Source: Sphingobacterium populi
GTDB lineage: Bacteria; Bacteroidota; Bacteroidia; Sphingobacteriales; Sphingobacteriaceae
Reading direction: 5' to 3'
NCBI RefSeq assembly: GCF_001586775.1
Contig: NZ_LQXS01000003.1
Coordinates: 1 to 64,000, forward strand
Length of the DNA: 64,000 nucleotides
The first letter of the stretch is position 1; the number at the start of each line of letters is the position of its first letter. Below, one piece after another: positions 33,467-43,750 of the stretch. The translations under genes and the position numbers were made by a program. The notes under the pieces are model-generated. The model worked only from the letters and a program-made list of their open reading frames with translations, was not told where the DNA came from and ran no database searches.

Positions 33467-36400
33467 TTAATTGACCCGAACTGGATCCGCCGGTTTTTTC
33501 ATTTCTTGATAAGGATAGGTTTTCATTTCCTCGAGTAATAGCTTGATGGTACGATCTAGTTGTGGATCTTTTCCTTCCAATAAGTCTTTTGGCATTTGCT
33601 CCACAAAAATATCTGGTGCGACTCCTTCATTTTCAATGATGTAATTTCCTTTTAGGTCGAATACACCGAAGTTAGGAGAGGTAATGCTTCCGCCATCCAG
33701 CAGTGGCGGATAACCCGAGATCCCGACCAAAATACCCATCGTAGTACGGCCTACTAATTTTCCCAGACCTTTGAAACGGAACATATATGGCATCATATCG
33801 CCACCAGATCCCGCATTCTCATTAATGATCATCGCTTTTGGTCCATAAATGCCATTTCCCGGAGTCGTAAAGCTTTTGCCATCACGGATTCCCCAGCCTG
33901 AGATCAGTTCGCGAGAAAGCAAATCAATTACATAATCAGCTACAGATCCGCCGCCGTTATTTCGCTCATCCAGCAACAAGGCTTTTTTGTCCATTTGCGA
34001 GAAGTAATATCGGTTGAAAGAATCATAACCTTCACGTCCCGTATTAGGCATGTATACATAAGCAATCTGTCCGTTACTCGCTGCATCTACTTTTTGGCGA
34101 TTTTGCTCCACCCAGTTCTGCCGGCGCAAGCTTACTTCGTTCGCGTAGGAGATTGGTTTTACAATGACATCGCGTGCACCATCCTTGGACGCTTTGGAGT
34201 TTATTTTGAGCGTCACTTGTTTGTTTACCGTGTGATCGAATAAGCTGTAAATATCTATATCTGCTGTCAGATCCTTTCCGTTTACAGCTAATATATAATC
34301 ACCTTCCTTGACATGCAATCCTGGTTCTGCTAACGGCGCCTTGAATGACGGATTCCAATCCATACGCGTATAGATTTTCGCAATGCGATAGTAGTTATTC
34401 GAGATCTCATAATCAGCCCCCAACACACCAGCAGATACAGATGGCGTAGACGGCTCATCGCCCGGATAGATATAATTATGGCCAACTACCATCTCACCCA
34501 TCATCTCGTTAAGCAGATATCCAAGATCTGCGCGATGGTTTACATAAGGTAAGAATTTAGCATATTTAATTTTCATCGCATCCCAGTCCACACCATGCAT
34601 ATTCTCGACGTAGAAAAACTCTTTCTGCATCGCCCAAACTTCATTGAATACCTGATCCCATTCTGCTTTAGGATCGACGAGCTGTTGTACCTCATCGATT
34701 TTTAATTTTTCCGGAGTCCCGCTTGGCTTTTTACCAGCATCTACCATATAATATCCGCCTGTATTGTAATAAACCATTTTTTTGCCATCAGCACTTATCA
34801 CGAAGTTATAGGCATTGTCAATCAGGCTCTTTTCTTCGAGTTTATTAAGATCGTAGGAGAAAATACTACGGCCGCGTGTGTATATCAACATGTTGTCGAC
34901 CAAGCCACTTAGCTGGCCAACTCCCGGGGAGATGTCTAGCGCTATGATACGATTATTGATCTGTACAAAATCGACCTTTATATCTTTATTCGTTGCAGTT
35001 TTACTATCCTTTTCTTTGTCTTTAGAATCTTTTTTATCCGTATTGCCCTTCTTGCTGGTGTCGTTGCTAGCTGAATCTGTTTTTACCGTCTCTTCATCAC
35101 TTTCGTTTTTGAAGATCGTAGGTGTGTCACTTGAAAGGATAAAAGCATACGTGTTGAACGCTGGACTACGATCATATGCGGTCATATGCAAGCCCGAATT
35201 TGTCAGTCCGGTATTAGTGCTAGCTTGGAAAATAAGATATTTACCATCACGCGTAAATATTGGTTGACGTACTGCGCTCATGCCATCGGTGATTTGCTGC
35301 GTTTTCTTGGACTCGAGATTGTACATGAATACTGCAGTGACGCCATTTGATAAAGCCTTGATATAGGAGATCCATTTGGAATCGCTAGACCAGCTCGGTT
35401 GAAAGTGGTTGTATGTACGGCCAGTATGCGAAGCTAAATAATCATCATCTACTTTCACACGCGATTTGGTGTCGATATCGATGTAATACAAATTCAAATG
35501 CGCATCATTATAGAAAAGTTTCTTGCTATCTGGCGACCAAGTGGGTTGAAAGTAAAAAGCAGTTTCACCCAGATCCATATAGATTGGGTCTTTTTCAGCT
35601 TTCTGGTCACGCAGTACTAATTGATATTTCCCATTTTTGTCGGAAATAAACGAAATCCACTTTCCATCTGGTGACCAAGCTGGAAAGCGTTCATGCGTAC
35701 CAGGAGAGTTAGATAGATTTCTCGCATCGCCTTTCTCTTTTGGAATCGAAAATATCTCGCCCCGCGCCTCGAATAATACACGCTGACCGGTAGGAGAGAT
35801 ATTCCACCCGCGGATGCCATCTTTCATCTTCACGTAATGAGGACGGGTATACAGTGCATCGGGATAGATCTCAATGGTTAAAGGAGTGACAGATTTGGAA
35901 CTTGTATTCAACAGGTTGATCTTGCCATTGTATTCAAAAACCAATTCATGGTTTTTTCCTTGCAAAGAACGAACATCATAATCGGAGAAATTTGTTATTT
36001 TCTCTACTTTTTTCGTCTTCACATGGTAGCTGAATATATTGACTGTCTTTTCACGGTCTGATAAGAAATATACATAATCTCCTAACCACACTGGTTTTAC
36101 GTCATTGCAGTTTTCGCCAGGCACGATCTCTACCTGATGGGTTTTCGAATCAAATATCCAAATCGACGGCATACCACCTCCTCGGTATCGTTTGAAAGCT
36201 ACACGATCCCGCTCAGTCGGATCTCCGTTTTTGATATATGCCCAATATCGGCCATCCGCCGAAGGTGATCCTTGATAAGCTTCAGGCATGTTCAATGGCC
36301 GATCTACGCCTTTGTTGATGTCCGACTTATATAAACGCGATCCAAGAGAATAGGTGAACTCTCGAGATGTCGTAAAATAAACTTCATTATTATTTAACCA

Positions 36401-36742
36401 TCCTCGCAAAACATCAGCAGCAGGATGATGCGTTACACGGCGTGGTTCACCTCCTTGAATAGGTACAACGTACACGTCAGTATTCCCATCATAATTGCCT
36501 GTGAAGGCTACTTGAGAGCCATCAGGAGAAAATATAGGATTCTGCTCCACGCCGGGATTTACGGTAAGACGACGGGCGTTGTTTCCATTTTTGTCGGCCA
36601 GCCAAATATCTCCTCCATACACGAAAGAAATGTGTTTGTCGCTAATACTCGGGTTTCGTAGCAGCAGTGTTTCCTCTTGCGCATGTGAGGAAAAAGTTTG
36701 ACCCACTAAAAGAATTATAAAAGGTAAAACTGTTTTTAACAT
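33467..36742 (-). CDS. Tricorn-like S41 family protease, exported
   Basis: A 1091-residue protein with a signal peptide (cleavage near SSHAQ). The N-terminal half has PD40/WD40-like beta-propeller repeats (for example FSPDGSQVAFTG, WSPDGKWISFIS, WSPDSKKLFY), there is a Lys/Asp/Ser-rich linker near 560-600, then a PDZ domain (about 780-860) and the S41 tail-protease core with NENAGSGGD, where the Ser of the GSGG turn is the likely nucleophile. The layout matches tricorn protease homologues. Periplasmic or surface peptide degradation is likely. TATCTTTA on the minus strand (36775-36768) may be its -7 element. Confidence 0.94.
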   Translation of the reverse strand: MLKTVLPFIILLVGQTFSSHAQEETLLLRNPSISDKHISFVYGGDIWLADKNGNNARRLTVNPGVEQNPIFSPDGSQVAFTGNYDGNTDVYVVPIQGGEPRRVTHHPAADVLRGWLNNNEVYFTTSREFTYSLGSRLYKSDINKGVDRPLNMPEAYQGSPSADGRYWAYIKNGDPTERDRVAFKRYRGGGMPSIWIFDSKTHQVEIVPGENCNDVKPVWLGDYVYFLSDREKTVNIFSYHVKTKKVEKITNFSDYDVRSLQGKNHELVFEYNGKINLLNTSSKSVTPLTIEIYPDALYTRPHYVKMKDGIRGWNISPTGQRVLFEARGEIFSIPKEKGDARNLSNSPGTHERFPAWSPDGKWISFISDKNGKYQLVLRDQKAEKDPIYMDLGETAFYFQPTWSPDSKKLFYNDAHLNLYYIDIDTKSRVKVDDDYLASHTGRTYNHFQPSWSSDSKWISYIKALSNGVTAVFMYNLESKKTQQITDGMSAVRQPIFTRDGKYLIFQASTNTGLTNSGLHMTAYDRSPAFNTYAFILSSDTPTIFKNESDEETVKTDSASNDTSKKGNTDKKDSKDKEKDSKTATNKDIKVDFVQINNRIIALDISPGVGQLSGLVDNMLIYTRGRSIFSYDLNKLEEKSLIDNAYNFVISADGKKMVYYNTGGYYMVDAGKKPSGTPEKLKIDEVQQLVDPKAEWDQVFNEVWAMQKEFFYVENMHGVDWDAMKIKYAKFLPYVNHRADLGYLLNEMMGEMVVGHNYIYPGDEPSTPSVSAGVLGADYEISNNYYRIAKIYTRMDWNPSFKAPLAEPGLHVKEGDYILAVNGKDLTADIDIYSLFDHTVNKQVTLKINSKASKDGARDVIVKPISYANEVSLRRQNWVEQNRQKVDAASNGQIAYVYMPNTGREGYDSFNRYYFSQMDKKALLLDERNNGGGSVADYVIDLLSRELISGWGIRDGKSFTTPGNGIYGPKAMIINENAGSGGDMMPYMFRFKGLGKLVGRTTMGILVGISGYPPLLDGGSITSPNFGVFDLKGNYIIENEGVAPDIFVEQMPKDLLEGKDPQLDRTIKLLLEEMKTYPYQEMKKPADPVRVN

Positions 36743-36779
36743 ATGTAGTTTCGGTTAATTAATGCACTAAAGATAACAA

Positions 36780-36815
36780 AAATAGCCGGTGTCGAATGAT
36801 CGACACCGGCTATTT
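36780..36815 (-). terminator. Terminator of the OmpA-family gene
   Basis: A perfect 16-bp stem: AAATAGCCGGTGTCGA (36780-36795) with its complement (36800-36815) around ATGA; on the minus strand it runs into TTTTTG. Confidence 0.88.
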
Positions 36816-36841
36816 AAAGTAGTTGTATTGATGAAATACAG

Positions 36842-38056
36842 TTAGTCTGCTATAACAATTACTGCACGGCTCAATCGAGGGTCATCATAGTACATATTAT
36901 CTACACCACCTTTGTATTCTTTTACTAATTGAGAAGGAGATACGTTGAATTCTCTAACAAGGACATTGTATATCGCTTCTGCGCGTTCTCTACTTAGGCG
37001 TTCATTGATTTTCGCAGTACCAGTACCTTTATCAGCGTATCCAGTAATGCTATATTTGATGTTAGGATCACCTTCTTTAATCATATCAGCAAAGAAACTT
37101 AGGTTTACTCGAGCTTCATTGCTTACGATACTTTTGTTGATTTGGAAGGTTACCAAGATCGGAGCTACAAGCATGTTGCGCTCGATCTGTACTTCGGTAA
37201 TTGTGCTATTTTTAGCTTCAGCCAACTGCTTTCTCAAATGATTATTATCTTGAGCCAATTTGTTAACTGCGCTACGTAATGCGCTAAGATCTTCTTCGTT
37301 ATATTTGATGATGGTAGTTTTTGGCTTATCCCAATCTCTTTTCTTTCCAAAATTGTATCTAATGCCAAGAGTAGCGCTTCCTAATCCGTCTTCTAAGCGG
37401 TTTCCAACCTCACCATCAAAACGATCTCCGACCATCGATCCGCGAACATCTAAGGTAAGATGAAATGCAGGACTCAAGCGAAAGGTATTTAATACACCGA
37501 TGCTTGCACTTACTTCTCTACCACTGCCAGGATTTTCATCGGCATATTTAGTCATTATCATTAAACCCAATCCAGCATATGGGCTGATTTCGTAAAAACG
37601 ATTATCGCGGTATCCGCCAAGTAGATTTGATAGATTAAATAACACATCTCCATGAAGATGAATGAAATTCAATTCTTGTCTCTCAAGCTCATAACCTTCC
37701 CACGGAAGCTTATCATACGGGCCAACAACATAGCTGCCATTTTGAGTAAGGCCATTTGCTTTAAATCCGTTAGCACCTAAACGCACACCAATACCTGGTG
37801 TAAACCATTTACCTAAGTACGCTTCAAAAGCAGGAGTGATACGATCCCCAAGCTCCATTTGCTTGTTGTGGTCACCGTAATAAATCTGCGCACCGGCTCC
37901 AACACCGATAAACCAGTTTTGAAAAAAACGGTTGGTTTCTACTTTGTATTTATCATCGTGTACAATAGTCGTTGTGTCACGACGAATCTCATAAGTTTGG
38001 GCTGAAGCGGACATGGAAGTCACAATTCCCATGATTAAAATGAATGTATATTTCAT
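36842..38056 (-). CDS. OmpA family outer-membrane protein
   Basis: A 404-residue protein with signal peptide (cleavage near SASAQ), an N-terminal beta-barrel domain (about 45-245, porin-like, with many alternating aromatic strands), a short coiled-coil segment (about 255-285, LSALRSAVNKLAQDNNHLRK), and a C-terminal OmpA domain with the ITGYADKGTGTAKINERLSRERA motif (by position about 345-367) that binds peptidoglycan. It should tie the outer membrane to the wall. TATATTTG on the minus strand (38163-38156) is a possible -7 box, implying a leader near 100 nt. Confidence 0.93.
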   Translation of the reverse strand: MKYTFILIMGIVTSMSASAQTYEIRRDTTTIVHDDKYKVETNRFFQNWFIGVGAGAQIYYGDHNKQMELGDRITPAFEAYLGKWFTPGIGVRLGANGFKANGLTQNGSYVVGPYDKLPWEGYELERQELNFIHLHGDVLFNLSNLLGGYRDNRFYEISPYAGLGLMIMTKYADENPGSGREVSASIGVLNTFRLSPAFHLTLDVRGSMVGDRFDGEVGNRLEDGLGSATLGIRYNFGKKRDWDKPKTTIIKYNEEDLSALRSAVNKLAQDNNHLRKQLAEAKNSTITEVQIERNMLVAPILVTFQINKSIVSNEARVNLSFFADMIKEGDPNIKYSITGYADKGTGTAKINERLSRERAEAIYNVLVREFNVSPSQLVKEYKGGVDNMYYDDPRLSRAVIVIAD

Positions 38057-38261
38057 TGCTAATGGATGTTTTGGTATGGTGCACTATTTTTTATGATCAC
38101 TCATGAGAACTTGGTTTTCAAAAAACCTTGAAATACATCGGTGACCAATCCCATGCAAATATATTGATCAATTGAGACAAAACCCTCTTTTTTTTAAACT
38201 ATGTAGTCAAAACACTACAGGTGAGAGGTAAAAAATAGTTTTTTTTCGCTTTGAGGTGAAA

Positions 38262-38846
38262 TTATTCAATATTTTCAGGAATGTGATGATATCTCAAATA
38301 GGATGCAAGCGGACTTTCGTATGCAGTAGAAATGATCATTTGCAGATCTTCCCGAAAGTCAAACCGGAGATCTTCATGCAGCTTCTGCCATTTGCCATAA
38401 GCGAATTTTATTCGTGCCGCCAAATACTGGTGTAGCTTGTGGCTAGCGTGCAGATGATCCTGGTCAATGATATGGGCAAATCGTGTGAGTGCCTCCTCCA
38501 ATATCAATAATCGAAATTCTAATTCACTTACTTTGTCTTTGGTGATCTTCTCATGCTCATTCACCATACCGTTCGTCTGGCGTACCAGCTTGTTTAGGGC
38601 TATGATATTACTTAAGCTATTTTTATTTGTCAATAACTTGGCCGCGTTAGCGAAGAGCTCTCTCAATTGGTCTCTCAAATTATCAACACGCAGTTGCAAA
38701 TCCGCCTCGTCTTCCAGTAGCTCGAAATGAAGCTTTTTTATCAGCAACTTATCTTTATTGATTAATCGGATTAGTAGCTTGTCTTTTTCCTTGTTTGGAA
38801 GAGCTAGGATGGCCGCTTTGAGTTCCGGCTGTTGGTGTACAGACAT
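38262..38846 (-). CDS. Uncharacterised helical protein
   Basis: A 194-residue protein without signal peptide or membrane segment. It is dominated by charged helices (KEKDKLLIRLINKDKLLIKK at about 19-38, then LQLRVDNLRDQLRELFA), which suggests a coiled-coil or helical bundle. I do not recognise the family. It ends the minus-strand group that includes galE 3 bp upstream, so it may be cotranscribed with galE and the UDP-glucuronate decarboxylase gene, though nothing suggests sugar metabolism. Confidence 0.75.
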   Translation of the reverse strand: MSVHQQPELKAAILALPNKEKDKLLIRLINKDKLLIKKLHFELLEDEADLQLRVDNLRDQLRELFANAAKLLTNKNSLSNIIALNKLVRQTNGMVNEHEKITKDKVSELEFRLLILEEALTRFAHIIDQDHLHASHKLHQYLAARIKFAYGKWQKLHEDLRFDFREDLQMIISTAYESPLASYLRYHHIPENIE

Positions 38847-38849
38847 AGA

Positions 38850-39881
38850 TTATTCCACTAACGGATTTTCTTGCATATATTTCTCCCAAGCCCATGCTGA
38901 TGACATCATTTCCTCGATACCCAGCTCCGCTTTCCAACCCAACTTTTCAGTAGATTTGTTAACATCGCCCCATACCTGTACAATGTCGCCATCTCTTCGT
39001 GGGCCAATCTCGTAATTCAGTTTTTGTCCGGATGCTTTTTCAAACGCTTCAATGGCTTGCAATACCGAATAGCCGATTCCGGTACCAATATTAAATACAT
39101 CGTATCTTCCGGCTGGATTTTTATTTTCTAACAAGCGAATAGCTGCGACATGTGCTTTTGCTAAATCTACAACGTGGATATAATCACGTACGCAAGATCC
39201 ATCAGGAGTATCATAATCGCCACCAAAAACCGTTAGCTTTTCCCTTTTGCCAATCGCCGTTTGTGTGATGAATGGGAGAAGATTTTGTGGAACGCCAAGC
39301 GGTAGCTCACCAATAAGTGCCGATGCGTGCGCGCCAACCGGATTAAAGTACCGTAAGGATATGATTTGATAATTGTCGTGTGCCTGTGCAGTCTCTTGTA
39401 AGATTTCTTCGGCGATCTGCTTCGTATTTCCATAAGGCGATTCGGCCGCTTTTACTGGCGCCGATTCCGAAACAGGCAATTCGTCTGGCTGTCCATATAC
39501 CGTGCAGCTGGACGAAAATACAAAATTGACCGGAGCACCTTGATAAGCATTCAGCAGATTGATCAAGGAGAAAAAATTGTTGTGGTAATATTTTAAAGGC
39601 TTCACTACCGATTCGCCAACTGCTTTGGAAGCGGCAAAATGGATGACACCCGATATGTCGGGGTTGTTATGCACAAAACTTTTTACGGCAGATTCGTCGC
39701 ATAAATCAAATTGGTGAAACTCTGGTCGGTAATTGATGATTTTCTCAATCTGATCCAAAATCCGAATGCTTGAATTCGATAGGTTGTCAACAATAATGGG
39801 AGTGTAGCCAGCTTGGTACAATTCTACTACGGTATGTGAACCAATGAACCCAGTGCCGCCTGTTACTAAAATTTTACGCAT
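38850..39881 (-). CDS. galE: UDP-glucose 4-epimerase
   Basis: A 343-residue short-chain dehydrogenase fold enzyme interconverting UDP-glucose and UDP-galactose. The start at 39881 gives [16 protein letters not shown], the NAD-binding loop; the open frame extends 33 codons further but this would be inside the upstream gene. The active-site Ser/Thr region FSSSCTVYG and the Tyr-Lys pair in [12 protein letters not shown] are present, as is the C-terminal [12 protein letters not shown]. The gene overlaps the decarboxylase gene by 8 bp. UDP-galactose from it could feed the galactosyl transfer proposed for the GT6/GT11 pair. Confidence 0.95.
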   Translation of the reverse strand: MRKILVTGGTGFIGSHTVVELYQAGYTPIIVDNLSNSSIRILDQIEKIINYRPEFHQFDLCDESAVKSFVHNNPDISGVIHFAASKAVGESVVKPLKYYHNNFFSLINLLNAYQGAPVNFVFSSSCTVYGQPDELPVSESAPVKAAESPYGNTKQIAEEILQETAQAHDNYQIISLRYFNPVGAHASALIGELPLGVPQNLLPFITQTAIGKREKLTVFGGDYDTPDGSCVRDYIHVVDLAKAHVAAIRLLENKNPAGRYDVFNIGTGIGYSVLQAIEAFEKASGQKLNYEIGPRRDGDIVQVWGDVNKSTEKLGWKAELGIEEMMSSAWAWEKYMQENPLVE

Positions 39882-40869
39882 TTCTTTTGAAATATATTTG
39901 AGTTGTTTCTTGTAAATCAATTTTGTCCATCGCTCGATAATAAGCGATCGTTTGGAGTAAGCCCTCCACTCGAGACACATTTGGTGCCCAGTCTAATAAG
40001 CTTTTTGCTAATGCAATATCTGGCTGCCGCCGTTGCGGATCATCAACTGGTAAATCACCAAACACTACGTTTGACGAGCTTTCTGTCAGTTCAATAATTT
40101 GCCTAGCGATATCCGTAATAGTAATCTCATCTGGATTACCCAAGTTGACCGGCTTCGCATAATCGACATGTAGCAAGCGGAATATGCCTTCGACCAAGTC
40201 GTCCACGTAGCAAAATGAGCGTGTTTGCTGCCCGTCACCAAAAACACTTAAATCTTCGCCACGAAGCGCCTGCGCAATAAATGTTGGCAACGCACGACCA
40301 TCATTTAGTCGCATTCTTGGTCCAAATGTATTGAATATCCGGACTATTCGTGTGTCTACGCCATGAAAATTATGATAAGCCATCGTCATTGCTTCTTGAA
40401 AACGCTTGGCTTCATCATAAACACCTCGCGGACCTACAGGATTTACATTTCCCCAATAGTTCTCCGCCTGCGGTGAAACCAAGGGATCGCCATATACTTC
40501 TGATGTAGAAGCTACCAGGATTCTTGCTTTCTTTGATTTAGCTAATCCTAAAAGGTTGTGCGTTCCTAATGAGCCTACTTTAAGCGTCTGTATTGGTATA
40601 CGCAGATAATCTACAGGACTGGCTGGCGATGCAAAATGAAGAATGTAATCAAGATGCCCAGGAATATGGACAAACTTAGAGACATCGTGTTGGTAGAATT
40701 CAAAATTGGGCAATTGGAACAAATGTTCAATATTGCGCAAACTTCCGGTGATCAGATTGTCCATTCCAATCACCTGATGCCCTTCACGAATAAACCGATC
40801 GCACAAGTGCGAACCCAAAAAACCGGCTGCACCCGTAATTAGCATACGTTTAGGAAAGGCTTGCTTCAC
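39874..40869 (-). CDS. UDP-glucuronate decarboxylase (UDP-xylose synthase)
   Basis: A 331-residue enzyme of the extended SDR family making UDP-xylose from UDP-glucuronate. It starts with the [22 protein letters not shown]-binding loop, and has [10 protein letters not shown], the catalytic Tyr and Lys in [12 protein letters not shown], and [16 protein letters not shown], which marks the UXS group. No UDP-glucose 6-dehydrogenase is in the window to make its substrate. It is divergent from the Stealth gene, which suggests that a glycan containing pentose is assembled nearby. Confidence 0.93.
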   Translation of the reverse strand: MKQAFPKRMLITGAAGFLGSHLCDRFIREGHQVIGMDNLITGSLRNIEHLFQLPNFEFYQHDVSKFVHIPGHLDYILHFASPASPVDYLRIPIQTLKVGSLGTHNLLGLAKSKKARILVASTSEVYGDPLVSPQAENYWGNVNPVGPRGVYDEAKRFQEAMTMAYHNFHGVDTRIVRIFNTFGPRMRLNDGRALPTFIAQALRGEDLSVFGDGQQTRSFCYVDDLVEGIFRLLHVDYAKPVNLGNPDEITITDIARQIIELTESSSNVVFGDLPVDDPQRRQPDIALAKSLLDWAPNVSRVEGLLQTIAYYRAMDKIDLQETTQIYFKRNA

Positions 40870-40990
40870 TGTATTTCACGACATGTTGGTGAGAAACGAA
40901 TATAGGCATAATTTCTAGGCCTTAGAATACATTTGAAGGAAAATATCTATCTTTACAGACTCCAAAAAAAGTGAAAGACAGGAGCGCGCT

Positions 40991-42001
40991 ATGGACATAG
41001 ATTTTGTGATCACCTGGGTCGATATGAACGACCCAATCTGGCAAGAAAGCTTTGCCAAACATTCAGGAAAGATCAACAATGCGAAGAATGAGGTTTCGGA
41101 AGCGCGTTTTCGAGACCATGGACTTTTAAAATATTGGTTTCGCGGCGTCGAAAAATTTGCTCCATGGGTACGTAAAATTCATTTTGTGACCTGCGGACAA
41201 AAGCCAGATTGGCTCGATGCCAATCATCCTAAGCTGAACCTTGTGCATCACGAAGATTATATTCCGCAACAGTTTCTGCCATTATTCAATTCGAGCGTTT
41301 TAGAGGTGCATCTACATCGCATCCCTGATCTCGCAGAGCAATTTGTGTATTTTAACGACGATTTTTTCATTATCAACAATTTAAAGCCTAATCGCTTCTT
41401 TACTGAAAACGGACTTCCGCAGGATATTGCCGCTTTCCGTATGAATATGGGTATGTCTTTGTGGAGCAAGTGTTTGAAAAATAATATCCGACTGATCAAT
41501 CAGCGCTTTGACAAGCCATCGGTGATGAAGCGCGATCACGAGAAATGGTACAATCCGATCTATGGTAGCAAAGCAAGATTGACCTATCTTTTATCTTGGT
41601 ACCACAAATTCATTACGCTGCGCACGCCGCACAATGCGCAACCCTATACGAAAACAACTTTCAACGAGGTTTGGAATTACGCAGAAGCAGAATTGATGGA
41701 AATGTCTAAACATAAATTTCGTTCTCCTGACGACTTCACGCAAGAGCTTTTCAGAACTTGGCAGATCTGCCAAAGTAACTTCGAAGCATACAATACGTAC
41801 CAAGATACCAAAATGTTTCCCTTATTGTTCCGCGCCAAAAAAGCGATCAAGGCTATTCGAGAGCAAGCTTACTCCTTGGTATGTATCAATGACAATGAGC
41901 ATATGCCCAACTTCGATCAGACGATGATGGAAATCGAAAAATCATTCCAAAGTATTCTACCGCAGCCGTCGCAGTTTGAGCTGGCTGACCGTTTATCATA
42001 A
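40991..42001 (+). CDS. Stealth family sugar-phosphate transferase
   Basis: A 336-residue protein of the Stealth family, enzymes that transfer hexose-1-phosphate and make phosphodiester-linked capsules. Conserved region 1 (DFVITWVDMNDPIW, residues 3-16), region 2 (RFRDHGLLKYWFRGVEKFAPW at about 36-56, given by position, through VTCGQKPDWL and the FVYFNDDFFI motif) and region 3 with the TPHNAQPY stretch are all visible. It opens the plus-strand transferases of the central glycan block; its end overlaps the extended frame of the next GT but real overlap is absent (17 bp gap). Confidence 0.92.
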   Translation: MDIDFVITWVDMNDPIWQESFAKHSGKINNAKNEVSEARFRDHGLLKYWFRGVEKFAPWVRKIHFVTCGQKPDWLDANHPKLNLVHHEDYIPQQFLPLFNSSVLEVHLHRIPDLAEQFVYFNDDFFIINNLKPNRFFTENGLPQDIAAFRMNMGMSLWSKCLKNNIRLINQRFDKPSVMKRDHEKWYNPIYGSKARLTYLLSWYHKFITLRTPHNAQPYTKTTFNEVWNYAEAELMEMSKHKFRSPDDFTQELFRTWQICQSNFEAYNTYQDTKMFPLLFRAKKAIKAIREQAYSLVCINDNEHMPNFDQTMMEIEKSFQSILPQPSQFELADRLS

Positions 42002-42017
42002 TTTAGCTTATCCTTTT

Positions 42018-42800
42018 ATGACGCAAGGGCCTTTGATTTCTGTTGTTATCCCCGTTTATAACGGGGAGCAGTATGTCAAATCGTGTTTGGACAATATGTT
42101 TGCTCAGAGCTACCAAAATCTGGAGATTATTGTAGTAGATGATGGTTCATCCGATCGATCTGGTCAGATTGCGTTGCAGTACCCGGTAAAACTGATTCGC
42201 TTGGATGAGAACCGAGGTTTGTCAGCAGCGAGAAATACAGGCATTGATGCTGCCTCGGGTACATACATTCATTTTATGGATGTCGATGATTCGATTAATC
42301 TTGAATATTATCAACAGATGGCCGATGCGGTCGTGTCTACTCAAGCAGATATTGCATGCGGAGGGATGTTTAATGAGAAGCATAGCTATAAAACTTGGCG
42401 TTTTAAAAAACAAAAAGTATATCATACCGCTCAGGAAAAGTTAAAAGCAACCTTTGTTGGTAAATGGGGTTATGTTTGGCGTTATCTATTCCGTTTGGAT
42501 TTTATCAAAGAGCAAGGTTTACGTTTTGAAGAAGGGCGTTTTATTGAAGATCTGACTTTTTCTCTTCCAGCAGTTTACTACGCGCAGAGTGTCGTGGTAG
42601 TTCCGGGTACGGAGTACATCTACTACCATCGAGAGAATTCTATCATGAACAAAAAAGATAAAGCACATCGAGAGAAGAGAAGGTTGGATTGGTCGCACGC
42701 CAAAGCGTTTCGAAAAGAATTTGCGCTCAAGCATAACCTTAAAATACCGGGAATAGATACTGGAAGATTTGCTTATTTGTTGCGAAAGGTTTTTCGGTAG
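42018..42800 (+). CDS. Glycosyltransferase family 2
   Basis: A 260-residue GT2 protein beginning MTQGPLISVVIPVYNGEQY at 42018; the frame is open back to 41976 but that extension lies inside the Stealth gene. It shows VVDDGSSDRSG at about 40-50, the DXD-type motif in HFMDVDDSI at about 92-100, and a C-terminal acceptor half with the FEEGRFIEDLTF segment (putative catalytic ED). Short interval (16 bp) to the Stealth stop suggests coexpression. The sugar transferred is not predictable. Confidence 0.88.
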   Translation: MTQGPLISVVIPVYNGEQYVKSCLDNMFAQSYQNLEIIVVDDGSSDRSGQIALQYPVKLIRLDENRGLSAARNTGIDAASGTYIHFMDVDDSINLEYYQQMADAVVSTQADIACGGMFNEKHSYKTWRFKKQKVYHTAQEKLKATFVGKWGYVWRYLFRLDFIKEQGLRFEEGRFIEDLTFSLPAVYYAQSVVVVPGTEYIYYHRENSIMNKKDKAHREKRRLDWSHAKAFRKEFALKHNLKIPGIDTGRFAYLLRKVFR

Positions 42801-42804
42801 GTTA

Positions 42805-43731
42805 TTATGACTGTTTTTTTAAGATAAGATCTCCCATCCAAGAACCTTCTTTATACATGCCTCTTCTGATATAAAAGTCTAGTCTTCTTCGCGCATAGCG
42901 AATGAGTTTCACGGTTTTGGGTTTCGGATCGGGAGTTTTATTTAAGAGTAATATTTCTGCCATCTCCACTTCCCCCCACTTTTTTTTAACTCCAAGAGAG
43001 TAAAGGAAGAAGTCATCTTCTGCTCTTATTATGCTTAGCCGAAAATTTTGATCTCTGCGCATTAATACCTGAGCAGTAAGGTAGACTGGATAATAGTCAA
43101 GATCTAACGGAAATTCTGCGATATCAAAGTTGCCAAATTTTTTCATGTACTCAATTGAAGAGTGCTCTGATAAACATTTTTCGAATTCGGCCAACCATTC
43201 TTTGATAAATCTTGAGCCTTTAATAGCACCAATAAAAGAACTTTCTAGCATAGGATGTTGTTTGCTAGTAGTATTCTCATCGGTATAATATAGGACGGCT
43301 TCAGATCCATCCTGCTGTTGTAGCGCGCTCACCCAATCTAGATTTTCAGACAATAGCGTGCTAGCGTCTAAGTAGAATCCGCCATGTTCTGCCAATAGTT
43401 TGAGTCGAATCAGATCCGAACTCAGTGCTGGAGATTTTAAAATTTCCAGAGGAAAGTTAGGCAGATACTCCGATAAAGTTTCTTGATTTAAAACTAGAAC
43501 GGCATAGTCGGGATGTAGTCTTTTAATCTCCGCTAAGCAAATCTCCACGGTTGGAGAATCAATCGGGTGGTTATTCCAATAAATCCATATTTTTCTCGGG
43601 ATTTGCTTTGATTGATAAACACTTTTATCAGCCACCCCCCATGTTTTTGTATATACATCCCTTAATTCAGGAGTTCCTGATCTTAGCGATGGCCACCAAT
43701 ACCTCGCCCAATGTTTTAACTTCATTTTCAT
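42805..43731 (-). CDS. Capsular polysaccharide synthesis glycosyltransferase (Caps_synth, GT32-like)
   Basis: A 308-residue protein of the Caps_synth type. PRKIWIYWNNHPID near residue 44-57, LSSDLIRLKLLAEHGGFYLDAS with the DXD-like Asp pair (about 138-158, by position) and the FIGAIKGSRFIKEW segment are typical. It reads on the minus strand, 19 bp after the GT2 gene 43751-44680, forming a two-gene minus unit inside a plus-strand block. A frameshifted relative lies at 45068-45987. Confidence 0.85.
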   Translation of the reverse strand: MKMKLKHWARYWWPSLRSGTPELRDVYTKTWGVADKSVYQSKQIPRKIWIYWNNHPIDSPTVEICLAEIKRLHPDYAVLVLNQETLSEYLPNFPLEILKSPALSSDLIRLKLLAEHGGFYLDASTLLSENLDWVSALQQQDGSEAVLYYTDENTTSKQHPMLESSFIGAIKGSRFIKEWLAEFEKCLSEHSSIEYMKKFGNFDIAEFPLDLDYYPVYLTAQVLMRRDQNFRLSIIRAEDDFFLYSLGVKKKWGEVEMAEILLLNKTPDPKPKTVKLIRYARRRLDFYIRRGMYKEGSWMGDLILKKQS

Positions 43732-43750
43732 AATGAATGCTTCTTTTAAA

